A stretch of DNA of 64,000 nt, from NCBI RefSeq assembly GCF_003719825.1, contig NZ_RIBS01000005.1, forward strand, positions 248,001 through 312,000, in the 5' to 3' direction. The DNA comes from Montanilutibacter psychrotolerans. Its GTDB lineage: Bacteria > Pseudomonadota > Gammaproteobacteria > Xanthomonadales > Xanthomonadaceae. Below, piece by piece: positions 19,986 to 29,700 of this stretch; position 1 is the stretch's first letter; each line of letters starts with the position of its first letter. The position numbers and the translations under genes are program-made. The notes under the pieces were generated by a model. The model ran no database searches and was not told the origin of the DNA. It was given only the letters and a program-made list of their open reading frames with translations.

Positions 19986-20783
19986 CTACTCACCCGTCGA
20001 ACGAAGAAGCGCCGCCTGGTCGATGCCCGATTGGCCGGGCTCCGGCGACTGGGTTCCGGACGCTTCCGCCGCCGCCGGCACGCCGTCGAATGCAAATCGC
20101 ACCTCGCCGAAGCGCCAGCCGATATGGCGCAGGAGCGTATGGATGAAGACGATGATGCCGGTCATCTCCATGCCTTCTTCCAGGCTGGAGAACACGTGGT
20201 AGAGCAGGTTCTTGTGACCGTGCCCTTCGCGCCACCACCCTTCGACGAGTTCGACGCCCAGGGCGCCGCCCAGGTAGATCGCGGCGGCCATCACGAACGC
20301 GATCGCGGTCCGGCGCGGGAGACGCAGGACGAATGGCAGGAAGAAGGCGCCCAGCGCCGCAACCAGCGAGATGCCCGGAATCACCCACGCAAAAAAGAAG
20401 ATCCCAAGGTGCTGGCGGCCGAGCAGGGCGCGCATCGGCTCGATCAGCCGCTCGTGGAACGACAAGGCTTCATCCAGCCCCATCACCAGGAACCCTGTCG
20501 CCAGGATCGCCCACTTCGACACGTCCAGGGCCTGGTCCCTTCTGCTCAGCAAGGCGATCAGCGCGAGCAGTGCGCTGGCGCAGAACAGCAGCCCGGTCGA
20601 GAACAGCGCAGGCAGGTTCTGCTCGCCGTCCATGGCAACCAGTGCCAGGCCGGACACCTGATCGCGATGGATGGCGAGGCGGTACGCCTGCAGCCCGAGG
20701 TTGGCGGCGACCATCAGCGCCACCACCAGGGCCAGTCGCCAGGCGATGGCCGATGGATCGAGCAAGAGCTTCCTGGTGTCCAT
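19986..20783 (-). CDS. Multi-pass membrane protein of unknown function with conserved-looking acidic/His motifs
   Basis: A 265-aa inner-membrane protein with six or seven hydrophobic segments (such as LALVVALMVAANLGLQ, ALFSTGLLFCASALLALIAL, FFLPFVLRL and GIIVFIHTLL). Two polar motifs lie near or inside membrane segments: LDEALSFHERL and SSLEEGMEMTG, plus HGHKNLLYH. Such Glu/Asp/His clusters could bind metal, but no function can be assigned. The ATG at 20783 (MDTRKLLL) is preferred to earlier in-frame starts that would add a charged, low-complexity tail. The gene converges on the sugar transferase with only 29 bases between. Confidence 0.6.
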   Translation of the reverse strand: MDTRKLLLDPSAIAWRLALVVALMVAANLGLQAYRLAIHRDQVSGLALVAMDGEQNLPALFSTGLLFCASALLALIALLSRRDQALDVSKWAILATGFLVMGLDEALSFHERLIEPMRALLGRQHLGIFFFAWVIPGISLVAALGAFFLPFVLRLPRRTAIAFVMAAAIYLGGALGVELVEGWWREGHGHKNLLYHVFSSLEEGMEMTGIIVFIHTLLRHIGWRFGEVRFAFDGVPAAAEASGTQSPEPGQSGIDQAALLRSTGE

Positions 20784-20985
20784 CGTCGTTGTCGCCTGTG
20801 GTTCCCCAATCCGCCTTTCGGCTTGCAGTCGGCTTGGTGCCGGCCGTTCGGCCCCTGGACCGTCACGGTCGACAGAGGCCATGCCGGCGACAACGGCAGG
20901 GCGGCAGCGCTTCGGTCACGGAGTGCGCGCGTTGCCTTCTGCGACGCTCGTCCGCGTTGGCACCCGGCACGACGGTGCGGCATCA

Positions 20986-21402
20986 CTACCGCAGCCACTC
21001 TCCCGAGGCCACGGCCAGCAGGCCGAACACGAGGACCAGGATCGTCACCGCCATTCCCAGCATGACGCGCGACCGGGTCGATGGCCGGTTGCCGGACGGG
21101 GGAGCGGCGTACCGGGCACGTACGCGCATCGGGGCGGCGTACATCGAATGGCCGGCCGAGCCGGAGCGTCGCGGCGGCGCGCCGGGCAGGCGACCGTAAC
21201 GCCGTTGGAATCGACTGGCCGTGGTGTACAGGCCGATCAGGTCGCGCAGTGCGGCGGCAGATTCGGGCGAGGGTGTACTACCCGCCTCGCGGTTTGATTG
21301 CAGCTCGGAGATCCGCCGGCGATAGGCGAGCTGGAGCTCCTCCAGGCTGCAGTTCGGCTTCAGCCCGAGCTGGGAATAGAGCAGCGTCAGATCCGGTTTC
21401 AT
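20986..21402 (-). CDS. Small membrane protein with N-terminal J-domain-like segment lacking HPD
   Basis: A 138-aa protein. The first ~65 residues (LTLLYSQLGLKPNCSLEELQ, AYRRRISELQSN, AALRDLIGLYTTAS) read like helices of a DnaJ domain, with the LGL..xxS.eEl.xAYRrr pattern. However, the HPD loop that stimulates Hsp70 is absent. An Arg/Pro-rich linker follows, then one C-terminal membrane helix (MLGMAVTILVLVFGLLAVA) with a four-residue tail, as in tail-anchored proteins. The ATG at 21402 has GGACGGTG upstream. The function is unknown. Confidence 0.6.
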   Translation of the reverse strand: MKPDLTLLYSQLGLKPNCSLEELQLAYRRRISELQSNREAGSTPSPESAAALRDLIGLYTTASRFQRRYGRLPGAPPRRSGSAGHSMYAAPMRVRARYAAPPSGNRPSTRSRVMLGMAVTILVLVFGLLAVASGEWLR

Positions 21403-21591
21403 CGATCACCGTCCATGTCCGCATCCTAGCGCGCCATCAGGCCCTGCACGAGTTCCAACGATACACCGGGGCACCCGGGTGGCCGCCAGCCCCTCCCCAA
21501 GGCGTTTCTCACCTCATCAAGGAAGCTGGTTTTGACCACCACTAAGGAGGGTCGCGCATGGTCATGCACGCACGCGCATGGGAAGGTGGGA

Positions 21592-24500
21592 ATGAATCGG
21601 CAGCCCGACAGTTCGTCGCCTTTGTCCTTGGACGCTGCGCCGTGCATACAGCAGCAGATCGAGCAGCAGGCCGCACTAAGGCCGGACGCGATCGCAGTGA
21701 CCTGCGAAGGTGTCAGCCTCAGCTATCGCGATCTCAATAGCCGCGCCAATCAGGTGGCCCATCGCCTGCGTGCGTTGGGCGTGGGTCCCGATACCCTGGT
21801 CGCGATCGGCCTGGAACGTTCGACGGAAATGGTGGTCGGCCTGCTCGGCATTCTCAAGGCCGGTGGCGCGTACCTGCCAGTCGACGCGGCTTACCCGCGC
21901 GAACGCGTGCAGTTCATGCTCGACGATGCCCGTCCGGCCGTGCTGATGACATCGTCCGGGCACCGGACGTCGCTTCCCGCCACCGACGTGCCCACCCTCC
22001 TGCTGGACGCCGACTGGACCGAACTGGCATCGGAGCCGACATCGGACCCGACGCCGCTCGCGCAGCCCGACCACCTTGCGTACGTCATCTACACCTCCGG
22101 ATCGACCGGAAAGCCGAAAGGCTGCCAGGTCACGCACGCCAACGTCGCGCGGTTGTTCACCGCCACCCGGGCATGGTTCGAGTTCGGGCCCGACGACGTG
22201 TGGACGTTCTTCCATTCGCACGCGTTCGATTTCTCGGTCTGGGAGATCTGGGGCGCGCTGATCCATGGCGGTCGTGTCGTGGTGGTGCCGCACCTGGTCA
22301 GCCGTTCACCGGAGATGTTCCATGCGCTGCTGATGCGCGAGGGCGTCACCGTGCTGAACCAGACGCCATCGGCGTTCCGCGGCCTGATCCATGCCGACCT
22401 CGCCGCCGTCGATGCGCCTTCCGCGCTGTCCCTGCGCCACGTGATCTTCGGAGGCGAGGCGCTCGAGCTGCAGATGCTGCGGCCGTGGTTCGATCGGCAC
22501 GGCGACCAGTGCCCGCGATTGATCAACATGTACGGCATCACCGAGACCACGGTCCACGTCACGTACCGGCCGATCGCGTGCGCGGACCTGGAGCGCAACG
22601 CCGGCAGCGTGATCGGTGAGCCCATCCCGGACCTGCGCCTGTTCGTGCTCGATCCTGATCTCGTGCCGGTGGCCATCGGCGACGTCGGCGAGATCCACGT
22701 GTCTGGCGCCGGCGTCACACGCGGCTACCTCAATCGTCCTGAACTCACGGCCGAGCGGTTCATCGACTGGCAATCGCCGGACGGCGAACCGGTGCGGTTG
22801 TACAAGACGGGCGATCTCGCGCGTCGACTGCCCGATGGCGACCTCGAGTACCTCGGGCGCTGCGACCACCAGGTCAAGATCCGCGGCTTCCGCATCGAGA
22901 CCGGCGAGATCGAGAGCGCCCTGATCCGGCACGCGGCGGTGCGCGAGTGCGCGGTGATCGCGCGCGACGACGGCGCCGGCGGCGAGCCGCGGCTGGTGGC
23001 CTACGTCGTTCCGCGTGGCGCGCAGGCGTCGCACGCGGTGCTGCGCGCGCATCTGTCGAGCACGCTGCCCGATTACATGCTTCCCAGCGCGTTCGTCGAT
23101 CTGGCGGCGCTGCCGCTGACGGAGAACGGCAAGCTGGATCGCCGCGCGTTGCCGGCGCCGGCGCGGCAGCGTCCCGAGCTCAGCTGTGCCCACGAGCCGC
23201 CCGTGGGCGCGCTTGAGACATCGCTGTGCGCGGCCATTGGCGATGTGCTGGCCATCGACAACGTCGGTCGGCACGACAACTTCTTCGAACTCGGCGGCGA
23301 CTCCCTCCTGGCCGCGCGTCTGTTGCAGCGCGTCAGGGAGTCGGGCGCGGGCGAATCCGGCAATGGCATTCCGATGACGCTGCTGTTCCACCACCCGACA
23401 CCGGCCACGCTGGCCGCAGCGCTCGAAGGCCGCCACCGTCCCGGCATCGACCCGGCGCGCTTCGTGGCCACCCAGCGCACGCCTGCGCGGATGGCCGACG
23501 AGCCGATCGCGATCGTGGCGATGGCCGGTCGCTTCCCCGGAGCGGCGGACCTCGAAGCATTCTGGCGCAACCTGTGCGACGGCCGCGATTCGATCACGGT
23601 CTTCGGGCCGGACGACCTGGATCCCGCCGTCAGCGAGCAGGACCGCAACGACCCGGCGTACGTTCGGGCGCGCGGTGTGATCGACGGCGTCGAGCAGTTC
23701 GACGCCGCGTTCTTCGGCATCGGCCCGAAGGAGGCCGAGCTGATGGACCCGCAACAGCGGATCTTCCTCGAGCTGGCCTGGGAGTGCCTGGAGCGCGCGG
23801 GACACGTGCCCGATGCGACGCCCGGCCCCGTGGGCGTGTTTGCCGGAATGTTCAACGCCAGCTACTTCCAGCGCCACGTTTCCGCGCACCCGGAGCTGAT
23901 CGACAACGTCGGCGCGTTCCAGGTGATGCTGAACAACGAGAAGGACTTCATCGCAACGCGTGTCGCGCACAAGCTCAACCTGACCGGTCCGGCGATCAGC
24001 GTGCACACCGCGTGCTCGACGTCGCTGGTGGCGATCTGCCAGGCCGCGGATAGCCTGCGGCTGGGCCACTGCGACATGGCGCTGGCCGGTGGCATCACCG
24101 TGACCTGTCCGCCGCGCAGCGGTTACTTCCACCAGGAAGGGGCGATGCTGTCGCCCGACGGGCATACCCGCACGTTCGATGCGAATGCCGGGGGCACGGT
24201 GTTCAGCGACGGCGCGGCCATCGTCCTGCTCAAGCGCCTCTCCGATGCGGTGGCCGACGGCAATCGCGTCTTCGCGGTGATACGCGGCGGTGCGGTCAAC
24301 AACGATGGTGGCGGCAAGGCCAGCTTCACCGCGCCAAGCAGCGAAGGGCAGGCGGCTGTCATCGCCATGGCCCACCAGCGGGCGCAGGTGGAGCCGCGCA
24401 GCATCAGCTACGTCGAGGCGCACGGCACCGCCACGCCGGTAGGGGACCCGATCGAGATCGAGGGACTGACCCGGGCGTTCCGGCTCGGCACCCCCGATCG

Positions 24501-26709
24501 CGGGTTCTGCCGGATCGGATCGGTGAAGAGCAATGTCGGGCACCTGGTGATCGCTGCCGGCGCCACCGGCGTCATCAAGACCGCGCTTTCGCTCGCCGAA
24601 CGGCGCATTCCGGCCAGCCTGCATTTCGAATCGGCCAACCCGACCATCGACTTCGCCGGCTCGCCCTTCGTTGTCAACGCCACGCAGAGCGCCTGGCCAG
24701 TCGGCGACACGCCGCGACGGGCGGGCGTGAGTTCGTTCGGCGTGGGCGGCACCAACGCCCACGTGGTGCTGGAAGAGGCGCCGGCGTTGCCCGTGTCGGA
24801 ACCGGCGAGCGGGGCGCAGTTGCTGACGCTGTCGGCGCGAACCCCCGCCGCACTGGCGCACGCCATCGCGCAATTGGCCGATCACCTCGAAGCCGACCCC
24901 GACACCAACCTGGCGGACGTGGCATGGACGCTTGCGGTCGGTCGCAAGGCGTTCGCGCACCGCATCGCGATTGCTGCCGAGGATGTCGCCGATGCGGTTG
25001 CGCAGCTTCGCAGTCCCGAGGTTGCGGCCGCCGCAGCCCGTGGACGGCCGGCGCGAAAGGACGAGGTGATCTTCCTGTTCCCGGGGCAGGGCGCCACGTA
25101 TCCGGGCATGGGGCGCGGTCTGTACGACAGCGAACCCGCGTTCCGCGTGGCGTTCGACGCATGCGCCGATGCGTTGCTCGCCGAGCTTGGCTGGGATCTT
25201 CGCGAGCGCGTGTTCTCGGACGATCCCGAAGCGCTGTTGCCAACGGCGGTCATGCAGCCGGCAACGTTTGCCATCGAGTATTCGCTGGCGCAATTGTGGC
25301 TCAGCCACGGGATCTCGCCGGTAGCGATGATCGGCCACAGCGTCGGCGAATTCGTCGCGGCGACGCTTGCCGGCGTGTTCGCCTTGCCCGATGCGCTGCG
25401 GCTGGTCGCGCGGCGTGGTGCGTTGATGCAGGCACAGCCACCCGGCGGCATGCTGTCGGTGCGGTTGTCGCTGAACGACCTGCTGACGCGCCTGCCGGAA
25501 ACGCTGTCGCTGGCCGCGGAAAACGCGCCGGGCAGTTGCGTCGTGTCCGGCGCGCTGGACGCGATTGCCAGCTTCCAGGCCGAGTTGGAAGCCGACGGCA
25601 TCGTCTGCCGCGCATTGCGCACTTCGCATGCGTTCCATTCGCGGATGATGGAGCCGGTGGTGGGGCCATTCCGTGCCGAAGTCGCGGCGTTGAACCTGTC
25701 TGCGCCCCGGATCCCCATCGTCTCGACCGCAACCGGTGACTGGCTCGGTGCCGAGCAGGCGATGTCGCCCGACTACTGGGCATCGCATCTGCGCGAAGCC
25801 GTGCGGTTCGCCGCCGCCCTGGGGCGGGCGCTGGAGACCTCGCCGCACCTGCTGCTGGAAGTCGGTCCGCGCGGCACGCTCTGCGCGTTGTCGCGGCAGC
25901 ACCCGGCGTTCCAGGGGCGGCACCTGACGGCCGTGCCGACACTGGCCGACACGCCCGCGACCGAGGTGGCAAACCTGCGACTGGCTGCCGGGCAGCTGTG
26001 GGCGCGCGGCGTCGCGTTCGATCCGGGCGGGTTCGACCGTCGCCACGTTCGCGCGCGCCTTCGCCTGCCGACCTATCCGTTCGAGCGTCAGCGCTTCTGG
26101 GTCGATGCCGCGCCGGCCATCGCATCCAATGTGGTTGCGCATCCCGCGGCCGCGCCACGTGCCGTGGCAGGCACCGTGCACGATGCGCAGGCGCCGTCAC
26201 CGGGCACGGCCGAGTCGGTGCACGCGGCCGACGTTGCGGCGGCGCCCGATCGCCGCACGCGCATCGTGGTGCAGCTCCGGGCGATGTTCGAGGAAGCGTC
26301 GGGAATAACGATCTCCGACGATGACGCCGACAGCAACTTCATCGAGCTCGGGCTCGACAGCCTGATGCTCACCCAGGTGGCTTCCCAGCTGCACAAGGCA
26401 TTCGCCGCCCGGATCACGTTCCGTCAGCTGATGGGCGAATGCGCCAGCTTGCAACGGCTCGCGGTGGCGCTGGATGACGCCCTGCCGCCCGATGCGGCTG
26501 CGGTCACGCCGGCGCCTGTCGCACCCGCGGTGGAGGTCGCAGCGTCCCGGTCGGGCGCGACAGCTCACCGGACACCGCGTCGTGCACCGATGGATGCGAC
26601 CTGCCCGCCGATGCCTGGCGCGCGACTGGGTCGCCAGCCCGATGGCCGTCCTGCCTGGTTCATCCCCGATCCCAGCCGCTTTGGCAAGTTCCTCAAGGTG
26701 GGCACATGA
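21592..26709 (+). CDS. Hybrid NRPS-PKS: A(Thr)-PCP-KS-AT(malonyl)-ACP
   Basis: A 1705-aa assembly-line protein. An adenylation domain (about 30-540; YVIYTSGSTGKPKG, GYLNRPELTAERF, NGKLDRRALP) comes first. Pocket residues aligned by eye to GrsA give DFWNIGMVHK, the established threonine code. A carrier domain follows (FFELGGDSLLA, Ser571), then a ketosynthase (TACSTSLVAI, Cys808; EAHGTATPVGDP; KSNVGH), an acyltransferase (GHSVGEF, Ser1250; HAFH at 1346-1349, malonyl-type) and an ACP (ELGLDSLML, Ser1590). There is no condensation domain before A, so it acts as a loading module. No ketoreductase is present, so the beta-ketone should remain. Start ATG 21592 has GGAAGG upstream. It overlaps the next gene by ATGA. 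Confidence 0.95.
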   Translation: MNRQPDSSSPLSLDAAPCIQQQIEQQAALRPDAIAVTCEGVSLSYRDLNSRANQVAHRLRALGVGPDTLVAIGLERSTEMVVGLLGILKAGGAYLPVDAAYPRERVQFMLDDARPAVLMTSSGHRTSLPATDVPTLLLDADWTELASEPTSDPTPLAQPDHLAYVIYTSGSTGKPKGCQVTHANVARLFTATRAWFEFGPDDVWTFFHSHAFDFSVWEIWGALIHGGRVVVVPHLVSRSPEMFHALLMREGVTVLNQTPSAFRGLIHADLAAVDAPSALSLRHVIFGGEALELQMLRPWFDRHGDQCPRLINMYGITETTVHVTYRPIACADLERNAGSVIGEPIPDLRLFVLDPDLVPVAIGDVGEIHVSGAGVTRGYLNRPELTAERFIDWQSPDGEPVRLYKTGDLARRLPDGDLEYLGRCDHQVKIRGFRIETGEIESALIRHAAVRECAVIARDDGAGGEPRLVAYVVPRGAQASHAVLRAHLSSTLPDYMLPSAFVDLAALPLTENGKLDRRALPAPARQRPELSCAHEPPVGALETSLCAAIGDVLAIDNVGRHDNFFELGGDSLLAARLLQRVRESGAGESGNGIPMTLLFHHPTPATLAAALEGRHRPGIDPARFVATQRTPARMADEPIAIVAMAGRFPGAADLEAFWRNLCDGRDSITVFGPDDLDPAVSEQDRNDPAYVRARGVIDGVEQFDAAFFGIGPKEAELMDPQQRIFLELAWECLERAGHVPDATPGPVGVFAGMFNASYFQRHVSAHPELIDNVGAFQVMLNNEKDFIATRVAHKLNLTGPAISVHTACSTSLVAICQAADSLRLGHCDMALAGGITVTCPPRSGYFHQEGAMLSPDGHTRTFDANAGGTVFSDGAAIVLLKRLSDAVADGNRVFAVIRGGAVNNDGGGKASFTAPSSEGQAAVIAMAHQRAQVEPRSISYVEAHGTATPVGDPIEIEGLTRAFRLGTPDRGFCRIGSVKSNVGHLVIAAGATGVIKTALSLAERRIPASLHFESANPTIDFAGSPFVVNATQSAWPVGDTPRRAGVSSFGVGGTNAHVVLEEAPALPVSEPASGAQLLTLSARTPAALAHAIAQLADHLEADPDTNLADVAWTLAVGRKAFAHRIAIAAEDVADAVAQLRSPEVAAAAARGRPARKDEVIFLFPGQGATYPGMGRGLYDSEPAFRVAFDACADALLAELGWDLRERVFSDDPEALLPTAVMQPATFAIEYSLAQLWLSHGISPVAMIGHSVGEFVAATLAGVFALPDALRLVARRGALMQAQPPGGMLSVRLSLNDLLTRLPETLSLAAENAPGSCVVSGALDAIASFQAELEADGIVCRALRTSHAFHSRMMEPVVGPFRAEVAALNLSAPRIPIVSTATGDWLGAEQAMSPDYWASHLREAVRFAAALGRALETSPHLLLEVGPRGTLCALSRQHPAFQGRHLTAVPTLADTPATEVANLRLAAGQLWARGVAFDPGGFDRRHVRARLRLPTYPFERQRFWVDAAPAIASNVVAHPAAAPRAVAGTVHDAQAPSPGTAESVHAADVAAAPDRRTRIVVQLRAMFEEASGITISDDDADSNFIELGLDSLMLTQVASQLHKAFAARITFRQLMGECASLQRLAVALDDALPPDAAAVTPAPVAPAVEVAASRSGATAHRTPRRAPMDATCPPMPGARLGRQPDGRPAWFIPDPSRFGKFLKVGT

Positions 26710-29700
26710 ACACTGCAACGCCCATGGCATCGCACCCGTTCGAGCCCGTGGACTACGACCCCTTCGCCGGTGGCGAGCTGGCCGTGGTGGTGCCCACGAC
26801 CGAAGCGCAACGCGAGATCTGGCTGGCCGACCAGTTGTGCCAGGAGGCGTCGCTGGGATTCAACCTGTCGGTGTCGCTGCGTTTCACTGGCGCGCTGCAG
26901 GTGGATGCTTTGCGCCGAGCTGTCCAGGACCTCGTCGACCGGCACGACGCCTTGCGCTCGTGGATCGGGCCGGACTGTCAGACACTGGCGGTACTGAAGC
27001 AGCTCGACGTGCCGTTCCTTGTGTCCGATCTCAGTGGCCAGGACCAGGCCGCCCGCGACTTCGCCGTTGCCGAGCGCCTTCGTGCAACCGTCGAGACGCC
27101 GTTCGAGGTCGGCGACGCACCGCTATTCCGGGCCGAACTGCTGCGACTGGGCGAGCAGGAGCACCTGTTGCTGCTCACCGCCCACCACATCGTCTGTGAC
27201 GGGTGGTCCTGGTGGGTGCTGGTGCGCGAGCTCGGCGCGTTGTACGCGCAGCGCAGCGGCTCCGGCGGCGATGCGTTGCCAGAGCCCGAGAGCTTTGCCG
27301 ATTACGCCATGGGCGAGGTCGAGCGGCAATCCAACCCTGTGCACGCGGCCGATGAAGCGTACTGGGTGTCGCGCTTTCCCGGCGCGGTGCCTGTACTCGA
27401 GCTTCCCACGGACCGTTCGCGGCCCGCGCTGCGCACCTTTGCCTCCGCGCGCGAGGACCACATCCTGAGTGAAGACCTGCTGGCCGACCTGCGCCGGCTG
27501 GGCGCGCGTCGGGGTGCCAGCCTGTTTGCCACGTTGCTTGCCAGCTTCTCGGGGCTTCTGTATCGGCTGACCGGCCAGACGGAAGTGGTAGTCGGCATTC
27601 CCGCTGCCGGGCAGCCGGTGGATGGTTATGACGATCTGATCGGGCATTGCGTCAACGCATTGCCACTGCGATTCGACGTCAATCCATCCGCGCCGTTCGT
27701 GGAGATGGTCGACGCCGCGCAATCGATGCTGCTCGATGCACTCGAACACCAGCGCTACACCTTCGGAACGCTGCTCAAGAAGCTCCAGATCCGACGCGAC
27801 CCCGCGCGCATGCCGCTGATCAGCGTGCTGTTCAATCTGGACCAGGCACTCGATCAGGAAGGCACGGCCTTCCCGGGCCTGGCCATGGAGTTCGACAGCA
27901 ATCCGCGCAGCTTCGAGTTGTTCGAGCTGTTCGTGAACGCGGTGCAGGTGGGCGGGCAGTTGCGGCTCGAATGCCAGTACAACAGCGACCTGTTCGATGC
28001 CGGCACGATACGGCGCTGGTTGCGCGCCTACGAAACGATGCTGCGCGCCTCGATCGACCGCGATGCCGTTCCGTTTGCGCGCCTGCCGCTGGTCGATACC
28101 GTGGCGCGCGCGGAGCTGGATGCACTGCAGCCGGCGCCGACCGACTTCGACCGCCATCGCGCGATGCACCAGTACTTCGAAGCGCAATGCGACAAGACAC
28201 CTTCGCGTATCGCGCTGAGTGCCGGCACGATCTCGCTGGGCTACGCCGACCTGGAGGCGCGGGCCAACCGGGTCGCGCATGTGCTGCGAAGCCACGGCGT
28301 GCGGCGCGGCGCCCTGGTGGGGCTGGCGCTCGATCGTGGTACCGACATGCTGGCCGGTCTGCTGGGCATCCTCAAGGCTGGCGCGGGTTACGTGCCGCTG
28401 GATCCGCAGTTCCCGACCGAGCGCCTGGCCTACATGGCCGCCGATGCGGGCCTTGCGATGCTGCTGACCACGCGCGAGCACGCCGCGCGGTTTGACCTGC
28501 GTGGCAGGCCGATGCTCCTGTTCGACGAAGACGCGCAGACGCTGGCACAGGCCCCGACGGGCCGGCTTTCGCACGACGACGGTGCCGCGCAGCCCGAGGA
28601 CCCGGCGTACGTCATCTACACCTCCGGATCCACGGGGCGGCCGAAGGGCGTCATCGTCCCGCACCGCGCCGTTTCGAACTTCCTGGCCAGCATGCGCGAG
28701 GAACCCGGACTGGACGCGAGCGACCGCCTGCTGGCGGTAACGACGCTGTCGTTCGACATCGCCGTGCTGGAGCTGCTCCTGCCGCTCGCGGTGGGCGCTC
28801 AGATCGTGCTGGCGGATCGGGACACGTCCGGCGACGGCCAGTCGCTGCGTGCGCTGCTCGAGAACTCCCGCGCCACGGTGATGCAGGGCACGCCGTCCAC
28901 CTGGCGCCTGCTGATCGGCGCAGGCTGGAAGGGCTCGCCGGAGTTCAAGGCGCTGTGCGGTGGCGAGCCGATGGCCGTCGATCTGGCGACGTCGTTGCTT
29001 TCCCGGTGCGGGTCGGTGTGGAACGTCTACGGCCCGACCGAGACCACCGTGTGGTCGACGTGTGCCCGCATCGTGCCACCCCAGGACGGACACGCGCCCG
29101 ACATCCACATCGGCCATCCCATCGCCAACACGCGCATCTGGATCCTCGATCCCCACGGCGAGCTGTGCCCGTTCGGCGTGCCCGGCGAGATCTGGATCGG
29201 CGGAGACGGCGTCACCAAGGGGTACCTGGGCCGTCCGGAGCTGACCGGCGAGCGCTTCGTGGCCGATCGCATGGTGTCGCCGGCGAGCACGCCAGACACC
29301 AGTGCGTTGCTGTATTGCACGGGCGACCGCGGTCGCTGGCGTGCGGACGGCAATCTGGAGCATCTCGGGCGCCTGGACTACCAGGTCAAGGTTCGCGGCT
29401 ACCGCATCGAACTGGGCGAGATCGAGACCAACCTGGCCGCGTGCGAGGGCGTCGCCCGTGCGCTGGTGATCGTGCGCGAGGACCGGCCGGGCGATCAGCG
29501 CCTGGTCGCGTACCTCGTCGCAAGCCCCGCTGCCGTCGTGGACCCGGGTGCGCTTCGCGCGCACCTTCGGGAGCTGCTGCCGGCCTACATGTTGCCGCAC
29601 CACTTCGTGGTGCTCAGCGAGATTCCGCTCTTGCCCAACGGCAAGATCGACCGGAACGCGCTGCCGCTGCCGGTCGTGTTGGAAGAGGCCACTATGGCGC

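Noticed and set aside
21558-21740. Small ORF before the NRPS considered as an MbtH-like helper
   Set aside because: It has none of the MbtH sequence features (no NxE-Q-S-WP pattern) and mostly overlaps the NRPS frame. Kept only as a possible leader ORF.
22306-26181. Very long (1291-codon) open frame antisense to the NRPS-PKS gene
   Set aside because: It is a mirror of strongly coding sequence in high-GC DNA; composition is Arg/His/Gln-rich with no domain, while the plus strand has complete NRPS and PKS motifs.
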